Source: Hymenopellis radicata
Lineage: Eukaryota > Basidiomycota > Agaricomycetes > Agaricales > Physalacriaceae
Assembly (NCBI GenBank): GCA_015501595.1
Contig: JADNRX010000885.1
Span: forward strand, 1-18,825
Direction of reading: 5' to 3'
Length of the DNA: 18,825 nt
The position numbers and the translations under genes are program-made. Shown piece by piece: positions 1 through 10,751 of this stretch; within the stretch, counting starts at the first letter, position 1; every line of letters begins with the position of its first letter. The notes beneath the pieces are model-generated. The model ran no database searches, was not told the DNA's origin, and saw only the letters and a list, made by a program, of their open reading frames with translations.

Positions 1-1297
1 TTAGACTCGTAAATGAGTATTGGTCAGCCGCCCGTTCGCTCCTACAGTGCTAGCTAAGGCAGTGTCCATCTATTCCGTATATGACGTTGTGCTTTCGTCT
101 CCTTGTTCCTCTCGTTGCCATCAACGGCACGGAAGACGACAACAGCTACAAACGGTGACAACAGACAAGGAATGATGACTCTGGTGGCGATGACCATAGC
201 GAGTCACTGCCTTCATCTCCTGTGCTTGTCTCGACCGCTCATTGGGTAGTCCTTGAATTGTACTTCTGTGTCAAACGCGCGTGCGTCTCGACCTTCCGAT
301 ATTTCGGTCGTACATTTCCCAGAGCGTCAGGACATGCCCTCGCTAACTAAGAACTGCGTCGTTCCTTATCCTCTGCCATCGGTTACTGGCACCCTCCTGT
401 TACTGACTGTCTCTCCTCAAGGCCATTCGACCACCGCGTCCGATGTCTGCTCTGCAAAAATTTGGGTCGATGTCACAGGTATCTATAAACTTAAAAGCGT
501 TAATGAAGATAACGGAGTGCATGCATCTAAACAGAAAACATCGCGGTTGCCAGTTGCTCGAACTAGGTTTCGCTGTCGAGAAGGCTAAGAGCCTACATAT
601 CCTGGAGACGGAGCTCTTGTCTCTGATTGAGAGGGAAGAAGAAGCAAGTTATCAAGGATGGCTGGACCTGGAGGTACGGCCACCACGTTTCTTCAGGCTA
701 TGGGCGATGGGACGTCGATGGTATCCCAAAATAATGATACATTGCTAACGTGGGTCTAATTGAGCGGTAGCGTGGATCAATAGCCTGCGTCGTACACTTG
801 AAACTCGGTGAGTTGGAGGCGGTGTATGACCAGCTTTGTACTGGTCATCATGTAGGAACACCCGTGACGTTCGGAGGTCCAATGCAAGGCCAAAGCGCCC
901 CGGAGACGTCTCCCGAATACAAGTGCATTTACGCTGGCTAGTACCTGCTACTGCTGGATCAAGTAGGTCCTCTACACGGACGTGCATGAAGACTTATACG
1001 AATTGACATTAGATCAACCAATCCGGCTTCATTTCCTATAGTGATATCAACTTCGCGTGTCCGTCATAGCCAACTTTATGAACGCAGTCTAAGTAGTGGA
1101 GATGGGCAGTATCGCCGCGAAAGCTCATGGAATGCCGAGTCATATGATTCACTGTCTTTGGGCTCTAGAGAGTGCAAGAGACAGTGAAAATCTAAATGGT
1201 GCTTGACTGATGCATTGGTAGAGACAGTGCGTAGACCCTTGTAGCTTGCGCCACCGGCAAACGCCGTCGGTTACTTACCGGCCAAAGATCGGGCCGA
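1..1297. other. Left flank with no confident gene
   Basis: No gene can be supported here. The best candidate is an ATG-started frame at 443-748 (+), 101 codons, rich in Leu/Glu (for example LETELLSLIEREEE). It has a possible intron: GTATCT donor at 478 and a TCTAAACAG branch/acceptor ending about 535. I recognise no domain in it, and splicing would change its frame. The other frames here are short or lack an ATG. It could be an eroded gene or transposon fragment, or the regulatory flank of the BTB gene. No TATA box is obvious just upstream of 1328. Confidence 0.4.
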
Positions 1298-1327
1298 ATG
1301 TTTTGCCCTCACTTTTCACCTACCACC

Positions 1328-2411
1328 ATGTCTGACCGGCGCCCAGAAACTGCAGACGCGCGCCCAAATAAACGCGCGCGCACAATCGGTGTCAAGCCTT
1401 ACACTCGCGATCCCCGACTCTGGCTTGAGGATGGAAATATCATCCTTGTAGTACTAGTAGGCGACGCCCCGGGCTCGGAGAGATTGGGGTTTCGCGTCCA
1501 CCACGGCATCCTGGCATTGAACGCGGAATTTTTCAACGATCTCGTCAATTTCGCGCAGCCGGGAGAGTCATGCACCGAGGATGGGGTGCAACTCTTGGAA
1601 TTACAAGATAACGCGTTCGCTCTTCGTGATTTTTTGTACGCGCTTTATATCAATGGGTACGTACCACGCTCTAGTCTCGTATATCTTCATTGACTTGACA
1701 TATTTTACGCGCAGATTCTTCGTCCCGGCTCATACTGTGATAGACTTCGATACGTTAAGCAACATCCTGCAGATGGCGACCAAATATCTCTGCTCGCAAC
1801 TCCGTATGCGCGTCGTCGAGCACCTCTGCGCTATATATCCCTCCACATCGAAGCGTCCCGAATCCCTTTCTATGGATCATGTCCTTATTCCTGCCGTCAA
1901 CAGCCGTAACCATCCTCTCATCGCCATAAACATGGCGCGCGAGAATAATCTCACTCTGGCGCCCTTCCTTCCCACAGCCTTCTACTTAGCGTCCCAACTT
2001 CCACCAACGGATTATTTCGCACTCACTCCAAAACTCTCCGAGGACGATCATCGTCGCCTCATATGCGGGAGAAGCGCTGTCATCGAGGCTGCTTTCAGCA
2101 CTGCGTACTGCTGGCTCTCTCGCTGCTGGTTCGGGGATGGTCATTATTTCAATTGTCAGTGGAGCCGAGCAGAAGTTATCCAGGAGATGTATAGTAAGGG
2201 AGCCAGTGCTGCCATGCTTTTCACAGAGAAAATGCCTCACATCCAATATGGCGAGAGGTTGGGCCATATCGAAATCGGGGAAAGCGATGTCGAGGAGAAG
2301 TGTATTTGTTCAGCGTGCTACTCGGAATGGAGAGAGCAGGATATATTGTCCTTCAATGCCGTGTGGAATAAACTGCCGTCGTATTTCGAGCTTCCAGCCT
2401 GGACGCAGTAG
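1328..2411 (+). CDS. BTB/POZ domain protein
   Basis: Exons 1328-1656 and 1715-2411, 341 aa. The ATG at 1328 is preferred over an in-frame ATG at 1298 because it has a strong ACCACCATG context. Intron 1657-1714 (58 nt, GTACGT..GCAG) restores the frame and joins YING to FFVPAH inside the domain. The BTB fold spans roughly residues 30-140: W-L-E-D-G-N start, FRVHHGILALNAEFF, then the helical part (LSNILQMATKYLCSQLRMR). A basic stretch NKRAR (14-18) could be a nuclear signal. The C-terminal part has a CICSAC cysteine cluster and ends in an acidic/aromatic segment, as in the large uncharacterised mushroom BTB family. BTB domains mediate dimerisation and often recruit cullin-3 ligases or transcription partners; which applies here is unknown. 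A second intron appears to cut the stop codon. Confidence 0.88.
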
Positions 2412-2459
2412 TGAGTCGCACATTTGAATTCTCAGAACATCACGCTAATTATGTGATAG
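2411..2459 (+). other. Candidate intron splitting the BTB stop codon
   Basis: A GTGAGT donor at 2411, a CTAAT branch-like site at about 2445 and a TAG acceptor at 2458-2459 define a 49-nt intron. Unspliced, the codon after Gln341 is TAG. Spliced, TA joins the A at 2460 to make TAA. The protein is the same either way. Confidence 0.5.
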
Positions 2460-2630
2460 ATGTGCGCGCCTTGTTTCCCTATCGTTATTCCACATGTAAT
2501 TAACGTTCTGTTCGCATGTCCATCGCCGAGCTATAATTCGCATGTTCTGTCCTCGTTTACATACACGTTTAGAAGGTATACTATGTCTGATGCGCACCTA
2601 TGAATTTAAACTACGGATAACTCAACTATC

Positions 2631-4815
2631 TCAGGCAGGGCTACAAACGACGCGATAGTACCGTTTGACGGCCACCCATAGAACTTTGGCGACCAGAACG
2701 GGATGCAGAGCATCGACCGGTACGCTGTTCAGCATCATTTGGCTGTGCCATAGCACGGAACCAGTTGCTTCGTCCTGGGAACTTGGTAAGTGAAAGAGAC
2801 ACGGTTCTACTTGTCAAGTTTTACCGTGAGAGAAAGCAGTTGCATGTGGCGGATGAGCCAACGATTAATGGAGCCGACTGCAAGAGTCTCGCCAGCCGCA
2901 GGGATAGTTGTCGCCATTCCATAATCTACTCGAGGTGTTAGATCTGTGGTGTAGCTCAGAAAGACAATCCATACCCATAACCTTCGCACTGTCCCTAACA
3001 CAAGACGATTATTCGTCGGACTCGATGAAGGCTAGAATGAAACTCACCAAACCACCTTGATTTTCGGAGCTTGAGCCTTGAAAAAGCGATGCGAAAAGTT
3101 GTCTGGTATGACGGGGCCCCTGCTAACCGTCTGATCAACGGGAGAGACCTCATAGAGAAGAGAGTTCATAGTCAAAACTCCCAACAAGGCTTTCGGGCAA
3201 CCTTGCCTTATGTAATTCAGTTTACGGCGCGGGTATTAAGAATGAGGAGGCTCACCCAAAGATAGGATTGAAACGACATACACTATCACCAAGAGCGATC
3301 CAATTCGCGGGGAGATTGGACGTCTTCTCATAATGAGTCCAGAAAGACGGAGCTTGGGTTAGATCAGACGCGATACTGGTGCCACAAGGACTCGTAGAAC
3401 TTACGAACATGAACAGTGGCGCACGTAATACTGTCCTCGACCTCGCTCATCATGTCGAGAAAGTCCCAGAACCACGGAGGCAATGGCTGCAATAGACGCA
3501 TCGACTGAACGTGCTCACGAATCCCTGACAGGTTGACAGGCAGATGTCCTGCACCCCATGCGCCGCAACACATGAACACTATCCGATACGTTAGCGTCGG
3601 AGGAAGGAACATTATTGGAAACGGTGCATACCGGAGTTAGCCTCTTGCTTGATACAGGAAAAGAAGTTCGGATCCTTAGTAAGATCTGAGTGCAACACTA
3701 GAAGGCATCCTCCCAGGTTATCGAAGCCCCCGGGGATCGGGAGACGCTTCGCGAGGGAGGTGGTGACGACGAAGCGAATAGTCGAGTACGCCATCTTTGG
3801 GTCGAAAGTGACTTTAAGACGCTCCAAGGACATCTTGTCAGCGAATCCAGCGCGTTGCAGATGCTTGAATCCTGCTTGAGTAGGCCCAGTGCAGTCTAAA
3901 GGATCCATAAACATTGCGAGAGAATAACGTGCTTGAAGAAGACGTACCAATGACTAAAGCAGCATCAATCACACAGACTCCTTCGTCCTTCGTCCGGATA
4001 GAAACCTGTCGGACGTAACCTGGACTAGAGGGATCCTGAGTCACGCCAATAACGGTACCGACGATCTGCTGGATATTAGGCAGAACGGTGGTGTCGAAGG
4101 TCAAGCGGCGGATCAGGGTCTCCAGCGCCTGGCGAGATGCATACAGCGTCTTGGGCAGTGTTCCACAATATTGATCATAAGGAACCTTGGCATATCTACC
4201 CTGGAAACTGACAGAAAAGTCGGCAGCGCCGACACTAATTTCGAGGAGGTAAGTGTACCTGCCGTTTTCGGGGACGGTCAACGCACTTTATTGACGAGAC
4301 TTGACATTCCTGATCAAGATTCGGAAAGAGACGTTTCAAGCCAGTGTACAAGAAGGCCATAGATGCTGCAAGTTAATCATCAGTCGCGGCGTCCTGACAT
4401 TGAATCGAACTATGGACGCACCATGCAGAGACTGATACTGAATTAGTCTCGACCGCGTTTGAGACTGGGTCCAGGAATTCACGGTGGTGCCTTCAGCTGT
4501 CGATAGCCATTCCTCGGGTTCAACGATGACGACACGCTCGAAGTGGTCATGACATGCTCGAGCCGTAAGAAGACCTGCGATGCTACGAACAGTGATTAGA
4601 CACAGTACGATGACGAGTGGTTCCTTCGCTCACCTTCCGCCGCAGACGACAGCGGTCCCGGGAAGCTTAGTCGTCCGTGCAACCCCCAGCGAAGGAAGGT
4701 CGTTCATGCCGGTCTGCACCGAGAGAAGGTAGCGGCGCAGAATTCGACCTGAGAGTACAAGTACAGCATAGAGCAACACCGTGAACGCAACTGGGAGAAC
4801 CAGTGAATAAAACAT
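2631..4815 (-). CDS. Membrane-anchored FAD-dependent oxidoreductase (monooxygenase-like)
   Basis: Eleven exons in transcript order: 4815-4634, 4582-4422, 4365-4287, 4234-3948, 3895-3632, 3578-3405, 3352-3256, 3206-3048, 2994-2975, 2925-2825, 2774-2631. This gives 555 aa with no internal stop; all ten introns are 49-56 nt, GT..AG. Residues 3-21 form a hydrophobic anchor followed by Arg-rich RILRR. The dinucleotide-binding loop is GGSIAG (59-64), followed by the acidic strand end VVIVEPEEW. A second nucleotide-contact motif is DCTGP (237-241). The FAD ribityl motif is GDS..R..P..GQG (404-417). This order matches FAD/NAD(P)-binding proteins of the PHBH/geranylgeranyl-reductase type that are common in Agaricomycetes. 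The substrate is unknown. The start at 4815 is chosen because it precedes the anchor directly; an upstream in-frame ATG at 4908 adds only unpatterned sequence. It is convergent with the BTB gene, with 219 bp between stops. It appears intact. Confidence 0.85.
2975..2994 (-). other. 20-nt microexon of the FAD oxidoreductase gene
   Basis: Exon 9 is only 20 nt, between introns 2995-3047 and 2926-2974. The second intron has a clear TCTAAC branch site. It encodes the D-S-A-K-V-M stretch leading into DYGMATTIP. Skipping it would join TG to A and create an immediate TGA. Confidence 0.6.
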
Positions 4816-5879
4816 GGGTGCTGTTCGAGAAGGGCAGTGAAGAGGTTCGCTTCTTGGGGAGACTTTTAAAAGTAATGCGCTAGTGAAACGCTTACCTCTT
4901 GGATACACTAGATCCGCGGGAAGAGTGGGGATACACTTCTTCGTACACAGTCCATCGAGTAATGGAGCACCGGACGCCGAAGGGATGTTAAGACGCCGCT
5001 TCGCCTACACGTACGCATCCACAAGCCCAGATACGATTCAATTCGAGGTAGAATCGTGGATATAGGCCGAAACGGCCTGAAAACCACGCTAAATGAGAAT
5101 TCATCATCTGTCAGAGAGCGAAGAAGCGGCGATCCTTGTTTTAATTAGAAATGGCTCGTCGGTCTCCACACAGATAGGAAGGTGGGTCGTTATCATTGCC
5201 TCTAGAACGATCAAGGACCAAGGCCATAGATGAGCCTTGGCGGTGTGGAAGCACGAGATCATGACGCGCTAGTACACGCAACTTGTTTGTATCTGTTACG
5301 TGTCATGTCCTATTTCCAGTTACGACTTGGACTCTTGTTCACATCAGAGTCTCATGAAGTGAGATGATATTTGGGAACGAGGAAACCAAGTGGCGGGTCG
5401 TAGCCTGAGGAGTGGAACGAAGCTCAAGGAGAGAACAAGATATCTGCAGCGCTATAGATCGGAGGACTACGCACCTATTGACAGCTACAACTATGAACGA
5501 ATAACCGATACGAAACCGACACTTGATCCCTCCTCGATTGCGCTAGTGCCGCGACTAATACAAAAAGGGAGAACTGCGGGATACAAGCGGGATATATCCG
5601 GAGATTCATGGACAACAGGAGAACTGGACCACACTCACAGGAGTCCGAGAAGAAGAAGTCAGCGCCCATTCTTAACACGGGCTAGTCTGTGTGTCAGATA
5701 CGAAAGTGGGGTCGTCATCATTCCAATTGAAGCAGAGTCCGGGCGCAAAGATGCAGTGACAATGTGGAAGAATGGAGACGAGTCGAGTTATGCAAACTGG
5801 ACACTCAGGCTGTGTATGCAGGTGTATGGATGTATTGCTTCTAGGACAAGGTCTATTTCGTGGCTAGCGTCGTTCGTTA
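4816..5879. other. Intergenic region between the FAD gene and the 5880-6281 gene
   Basis: This is about 1 kb with no recognised gene. It contains the 5' flank of the FAD oxidoreductase gene (transcribed leftward from 4815) and the 3' flank of the gene ending at 5880. A short perfect hairpin, AGGCCG-AAA-CGGCCT, lies near 5065-5079. The plus frame 5390-5998 is open for 202 codons but has no early ATG and no recognisable domain, so I do not call it a gene. Confidence 0.5.
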
Positions 5880-6281
5880 CTACTCTGTGTTCAATCCAAG
5901 GGCTCCCAGCCTCATTGCTATCTCTTCAGCATCTCCGTCTACAACTCGTGTTGGCAACTCGTCACAATAAGCTGTTACAAAATGTGCGTCCCCCTTGATG
6001 GCAGCGACAAGTTTCGCTAGAAACGCGTGGTGGGATTCCATTGCTAATCGACTCTTCACTTCCAAGAGCCGCATCCGAGGGCGATGTAGTAGATGTCGCG
6101 CTGGTGGAGTCACCTCGTGCTTGCCGGTCAACGTCGAAGAGCGCATCGAGTATGCTTCCCAGCCAAAAGACCCATCTTCCGTACTAGACCTGGAAGCGGG
6201 CATAGACTTGGGGTCTCCCGGCGCCGAGAGTGAGATTGACATGGGGACATGGACTGAAACCGATATCGGGATGGGGTTCAT
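5880..6281 (-). CDS. Small orphan protein, 133 aa
   Basis: I do not recognise this protein. It reads from an ATG at 6281 to TAG at 5880. The N-terminal half is Ser/Pro-rich (MNPIPISVSVHVPMSISLSA). The C-terminal half is more ordered, with a helix-like stretch (AMESHHAFLAKLVAAIKGD) and an acidic end (VVDGDAEEIAMRLGALG). Support for a real gene is indirect: a TATAAAAG box on the same strand 141 bp upstream, a pyrimidine- and CA-rich leader after it, and a well-formed candidate intron just before the ATG. It could be a young lineage-specific gene or a chance frame; an antisense frame at 5995-6291 overlaps it and has no promoter-like support. Confidence 0.42.
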   Translation of the reverse strand: MNPIPISVSVHVPMSISLSAPGDPKSMPASRSSTEDGSFGWEAYSMRSSTLTGKHEVTPPARHLLHRPRMRLLEVKSRLAMESHHAFLAKLVAAIKGDAHFVTAYCDELPTRVVDGDAEEIAMRLGALGLNTE

Positions 6282-6307
6282 TCTGGAATAACGAGGCTGT
6301 TAGGCAT
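6278..6307 (-). other. Nine-codon upstream ORF overlapping the orphan gene's start
   Basis: An ATG at 6307 opens a nine-codon frame whose TGA overlaps the main ATG as ATGA (6281-6278). It lies almost wholly within the candidate intron 6283-6332, so splicing would remove it. Confidence 0.35.
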
Positions 6308-6332
6308 ATTGAGGCCTGCCTTTGGAACGAAC
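6283..6332 (-). other. Candidate 5' UTR intron of the orphan gene
   Basis: On the minus strand a GTTCGT donor, a GCCTAAC branch site and a TTCCAG acceptor define a 50-nt intron that ends two bases before the ATG at 6281. The length and signals match the confident introns elsewhere in the window. Confidence 0.45.
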
Positions 6333-6421
6333 CTTGGCGAGAATGTTAATGCGGGACAGGCAGACGACTTGAGATTTGTGGGAAGTGGGGAAATTGTTGT
6401 GAATGAAGGTTATTGTGTAGG

Positions 6422-6429
6422 CTTTTATA
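6422..6429 (-). promoter_or_regulatory. TATA box for the orphan gene
   Basis: TATAAAAG on the minus strand is followed by a CA/CT-rich leader without G runs, typical of fungal transcription starts. The distance to the ATG at 6281 is about 141 bp. Confidence 0.45.
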
Positions 6430-7350
6430 GAAGAGGACGTGGGTACACCGCGTGTCCGAGGGATGTTCGTTCCTGAGTCTGTTGTGACCCACGAGACTCG
6501 GGTGGGCCAGCTGTCGATGATCCGCAGCATGTACTCGGAGCGCAGAGATGGGCAAGATATGGAGCGGGCGGAAGATTGACCGTGGGTGAGTATACATTCT
6601 CTGATCCCGAGTTTCGTGCGCCACACTCGTTAGATATGCTCTAGGTCTGATTTTTCCGTGCTTCTGATCGCGGCGGAAGCTGTGGGTAAACCCGACATTA
6701 TGAAGGCGGGAAGGAAGGTTTCTATCAGAGACACGCCAGGAGAAAAACTTAGACCTTGGCGAAACTACCGACAGCGCCAAGATGAAGAATCCAGCTATGT
6801 GCTGACGGTATCCAGCGTTATGTAAGTAGCGCATAGTTTCCAGTATTACGCATCCTTCGACTTCAGAGAAAGACGGTGGATGATGAACATGAGAAGAAGG
6901 CAAGTTGAACGACTGAGAAGCCGGCACATCGGCCCGACTGCGATCACAAGAATGAAATGAAATTCAGGGGGATGATGTAAGCCATGTCGTTGCCAAGGCT
7001 GTGCGCAACGGAGACGGAAGCTAAATACGACTACCACGACCACCACATCATACTCATACTATTCCTGGGCGCGCGTCTGCCAAGTCCGGCCACGCCACAC
7101 TGCGACTTTTAACGACCAGGACCGGTAAGTGCGAGCAGGCCCTGAAGGAAACTGCAAGCAAATTGTGGCTGGAATTGCGCACAGGATACCTTGGAAAGCG
7201 GGAAAGAGACACGGAAAAACGTACGCTATATCAACGGTACGTGCTCGCGGTCGTAGAACGGTGGTACTGGTATGCTCATAGAAGCGCGATCGACAGACAG
7301 GCTCATATTATTATCATATCATATCTAGCCGGAGTGCATACTTCTTGTTG
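6430..7350. other. Shared upstream region between the orphan gene and the kinase
   Basis: No supported gene. The region lies between divergent transcripts: the TATA box above on the minus strand and the kinase leader on the plus strand. A minus frame at 6346-6927 is open for 193 codons but starts at GTG and runs through the TATA box, so it is not called. A TATCTAAC branch-like site is present near 6630 on the minus strand but I could not fit a gene to it. Confidence 0.45.
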
Positions 7351-7401
7351 GTGCGTTATTCGTTCATACTTTCCCCTCTCGCTAACTAACCGCCCCATTA
7401 G
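7351..7401 (+). other. Candidate 5' UTR intron of the kinase gene
   Basis: A GTGCGT donor, GCTAACTAAC branch region and CCATTAG acceptor define a 51-nt intron 49 bp upstream of the kinase ATG. The signal strength and length match the kinase's coding introns. This implies transcription starts upstream of 7350. Confidence 0.5.
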
Positions 7402-7450
7402 TATCAGACATATCTACACCTACGCCCGCTGAACCCCGAACTTCTCCCAA

Positions 7451-9169
<1,719 letters not shown>

Positions 9170-9937
9170 TATTGTTTATGGACGTATACATACCAGCGTG
9201 CGCTGTATTCTTACTTCTTCGATGAGTACATATTTATTTGAAGAGGCATGTCGGTACATATATATAATATTCCTACAAGGACAAATACGAGTAGCTAGGG
9301 AGATAGTGCTTGCGAGGTGAAAATCATGTTTAGTGCATCGCGGCGGGTGAACTTGACCGCCAAGGAAGCTCCCAAAGTATTGTCTGGACCCCATAGTCCC
9401 TGTCGAAGTGGGGGAGGAAGCCAAAGAAGTCGCTCAGACTCATGACAAGACAACCATCTCCATACACACACGTTCATACCGTCAGGCCACGGTGATGATA
9501 CGATGAAGTGCAGATTCAACAAGGATGACTAGAGGAAAGATTTACATCCGCCCCCGCCCCAACATGAGTCTATAAAGTCAACCACTTCAAGAGCACGCTG
9601 GAATTTCCGCCGTGTGTAGATTTGAGAAGAAATGAGTGTAGATATGTGGTAACCAAAACGTCCGCGCAGAGGAATCCATACTTCGTTGCGCTCTGCGGCC
9701 CCAAGTGCTCATGACTCGGAGACTCCCAGGCTTGCGTTCATGTACACCCTAAGCATGAATCACCCGGGAATTATCCTGCATGCATGACCAGACTCTGAGG
9801 GTGTGGGATGGTGTGGAAGGGAAAGCCACAGAAGGCTGCATTTCGGGCACTCTTTATGTGATTCTTGGTCCTTGCAGCCTTGGGGACTAAGAAGATTGGC
9901 CACTTACCCAGCCATTAAGAAATTATACAGGAACAAT
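9170..9937. other. Intergenic region downstream of the kinase
   Basis: This holds the kinase 3' flank (AT-rich TATATATAATATT near 9260) and no supported gene. Minus frames at 9176-9424 and 9295-9522 have no recognisable domain or splice logic. Confidence 0.5.
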
Positions 9938-10325
9938 TTACTGTCGTATTTCGACCGTAGGTTTCACGTCACGGGTCACGAGCCCGAAAAATGAACCTCT
10001 TACATAAGCAGGTCACTAGTTTTTTTTGGCTGTGAACCTGCCCCAAATTGGTCACAAATCGGACTTTTGCTCTCAAATTGAGCTTAGCAGCAATTTTTAT
10101 ATGATTTTTCTCCCTTTTAGTATATTTTATGTCTAAAATAGCATATTTTTCTCTAATTATACAGAGATTCAGCCTAAAACCTATGAAATAACCCTGTAAT
10201 TGAAAAATTTAGTGAACTTATTTTCAGTGGGTCACAGTGGTGTATCCGCTGTGAACATCCCACCAAACAAGTTCACGAGGTCACAGGTCACACCCTGTGA
10301 ACCTACGGTCGAAATACTACAGTAA
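9938..10325. mobile_element. MITE, 388 bp, with 26-bp terminal inverted repeats
   Basis: The left end 9938-9963 (TTACTGTCGTATTTCGACCG...) is the reverse complement of the right end 10300-10325, with one mismatch (C/A at position 8). The interior is markedly AT-rich and noncoding. Several GGTCAC/GTGAAC motifs lie just inside both ends. The two ends are bordered by TTA and TAA, so a TA target duplication of the Tc1/mariner type is possible (element then CTGT...ACAG), but the superfamily cannot be fixed. It is a non-autonomous DNA transposon inserted between the kinase and the next gene. Confidence 0.75.
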
Positions 10326-10369
10326 TGCCCCAAGATACATGTAAAAGTATTGTATGTACTTAAAGGTGT

Positions 10370-10751
10370 CGGACTTTGAATGTTCGGCCCGCCCTCCGCT
10401 TGCTTCCTTTTAAACCAACCACCATTCGACCTCCAAGGCACCATCCATAAGTCGCCTCAGATACCGTGCTTTGAAATGCTCTCCTTCTCAAATGATAAGG
10501 AAACCCTTGGTCCCCTGGAAACCTCAGCTGTGTACCCTCATTGTCCCGATGACGAAGTGCGCGAGTATGCGCGGCCGTTTGTTCAGTCCAACATTCTCTG
10601 ACTCAGGATAGGTTTCTATATGGCGTCCGACGCGAGAAAAGAACTTTGCCGTATATTGGGACAAGCCACACATTTGGAAATAGGATCTGGGTTGGCGACA
10701 ATTCAACGCAGTCGGCCCTTAGCCAATCCGTCGACAAGATATTCAAGTGCT
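10370..10751 (+). repeat. Tandem duplication, copy 1 (promoter, exon 1, intron 1, most of exon 2)
   Basis: The segment beginning CGGACTTTGAAT matches 13141-13516 in the same orientation. It covers the upstream region, the ATG, exon 1 (89 nt in both), intron 1 (47 nt in both) and exon 2 up to ..AAGTGCT. It marks a head-to-tail duplication with a period of about 2.77 kb. Confidence 0.88.

Noticed and set aside
5995..6291. 98-codon plus frame opposite the orphan gene
   Set aside because: It overlaps the 5880-6281 frame on the other strand and lacks promoter or splice support; acidic low-complexity end only.
6346..6927. 193-codon minus-strand frame
   Set aside because: It starts at GTG, has no domain-like pattern, and runs through the TATAAAAG box and leader of the 5880-6281 gene.
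7163..7432. 89-codon plus frame upstream of the kinase
   Set aside because: No ATG start, crosses the well-formed candidate 5' UTR intron at 7351-7401, and has no recognisable domain.
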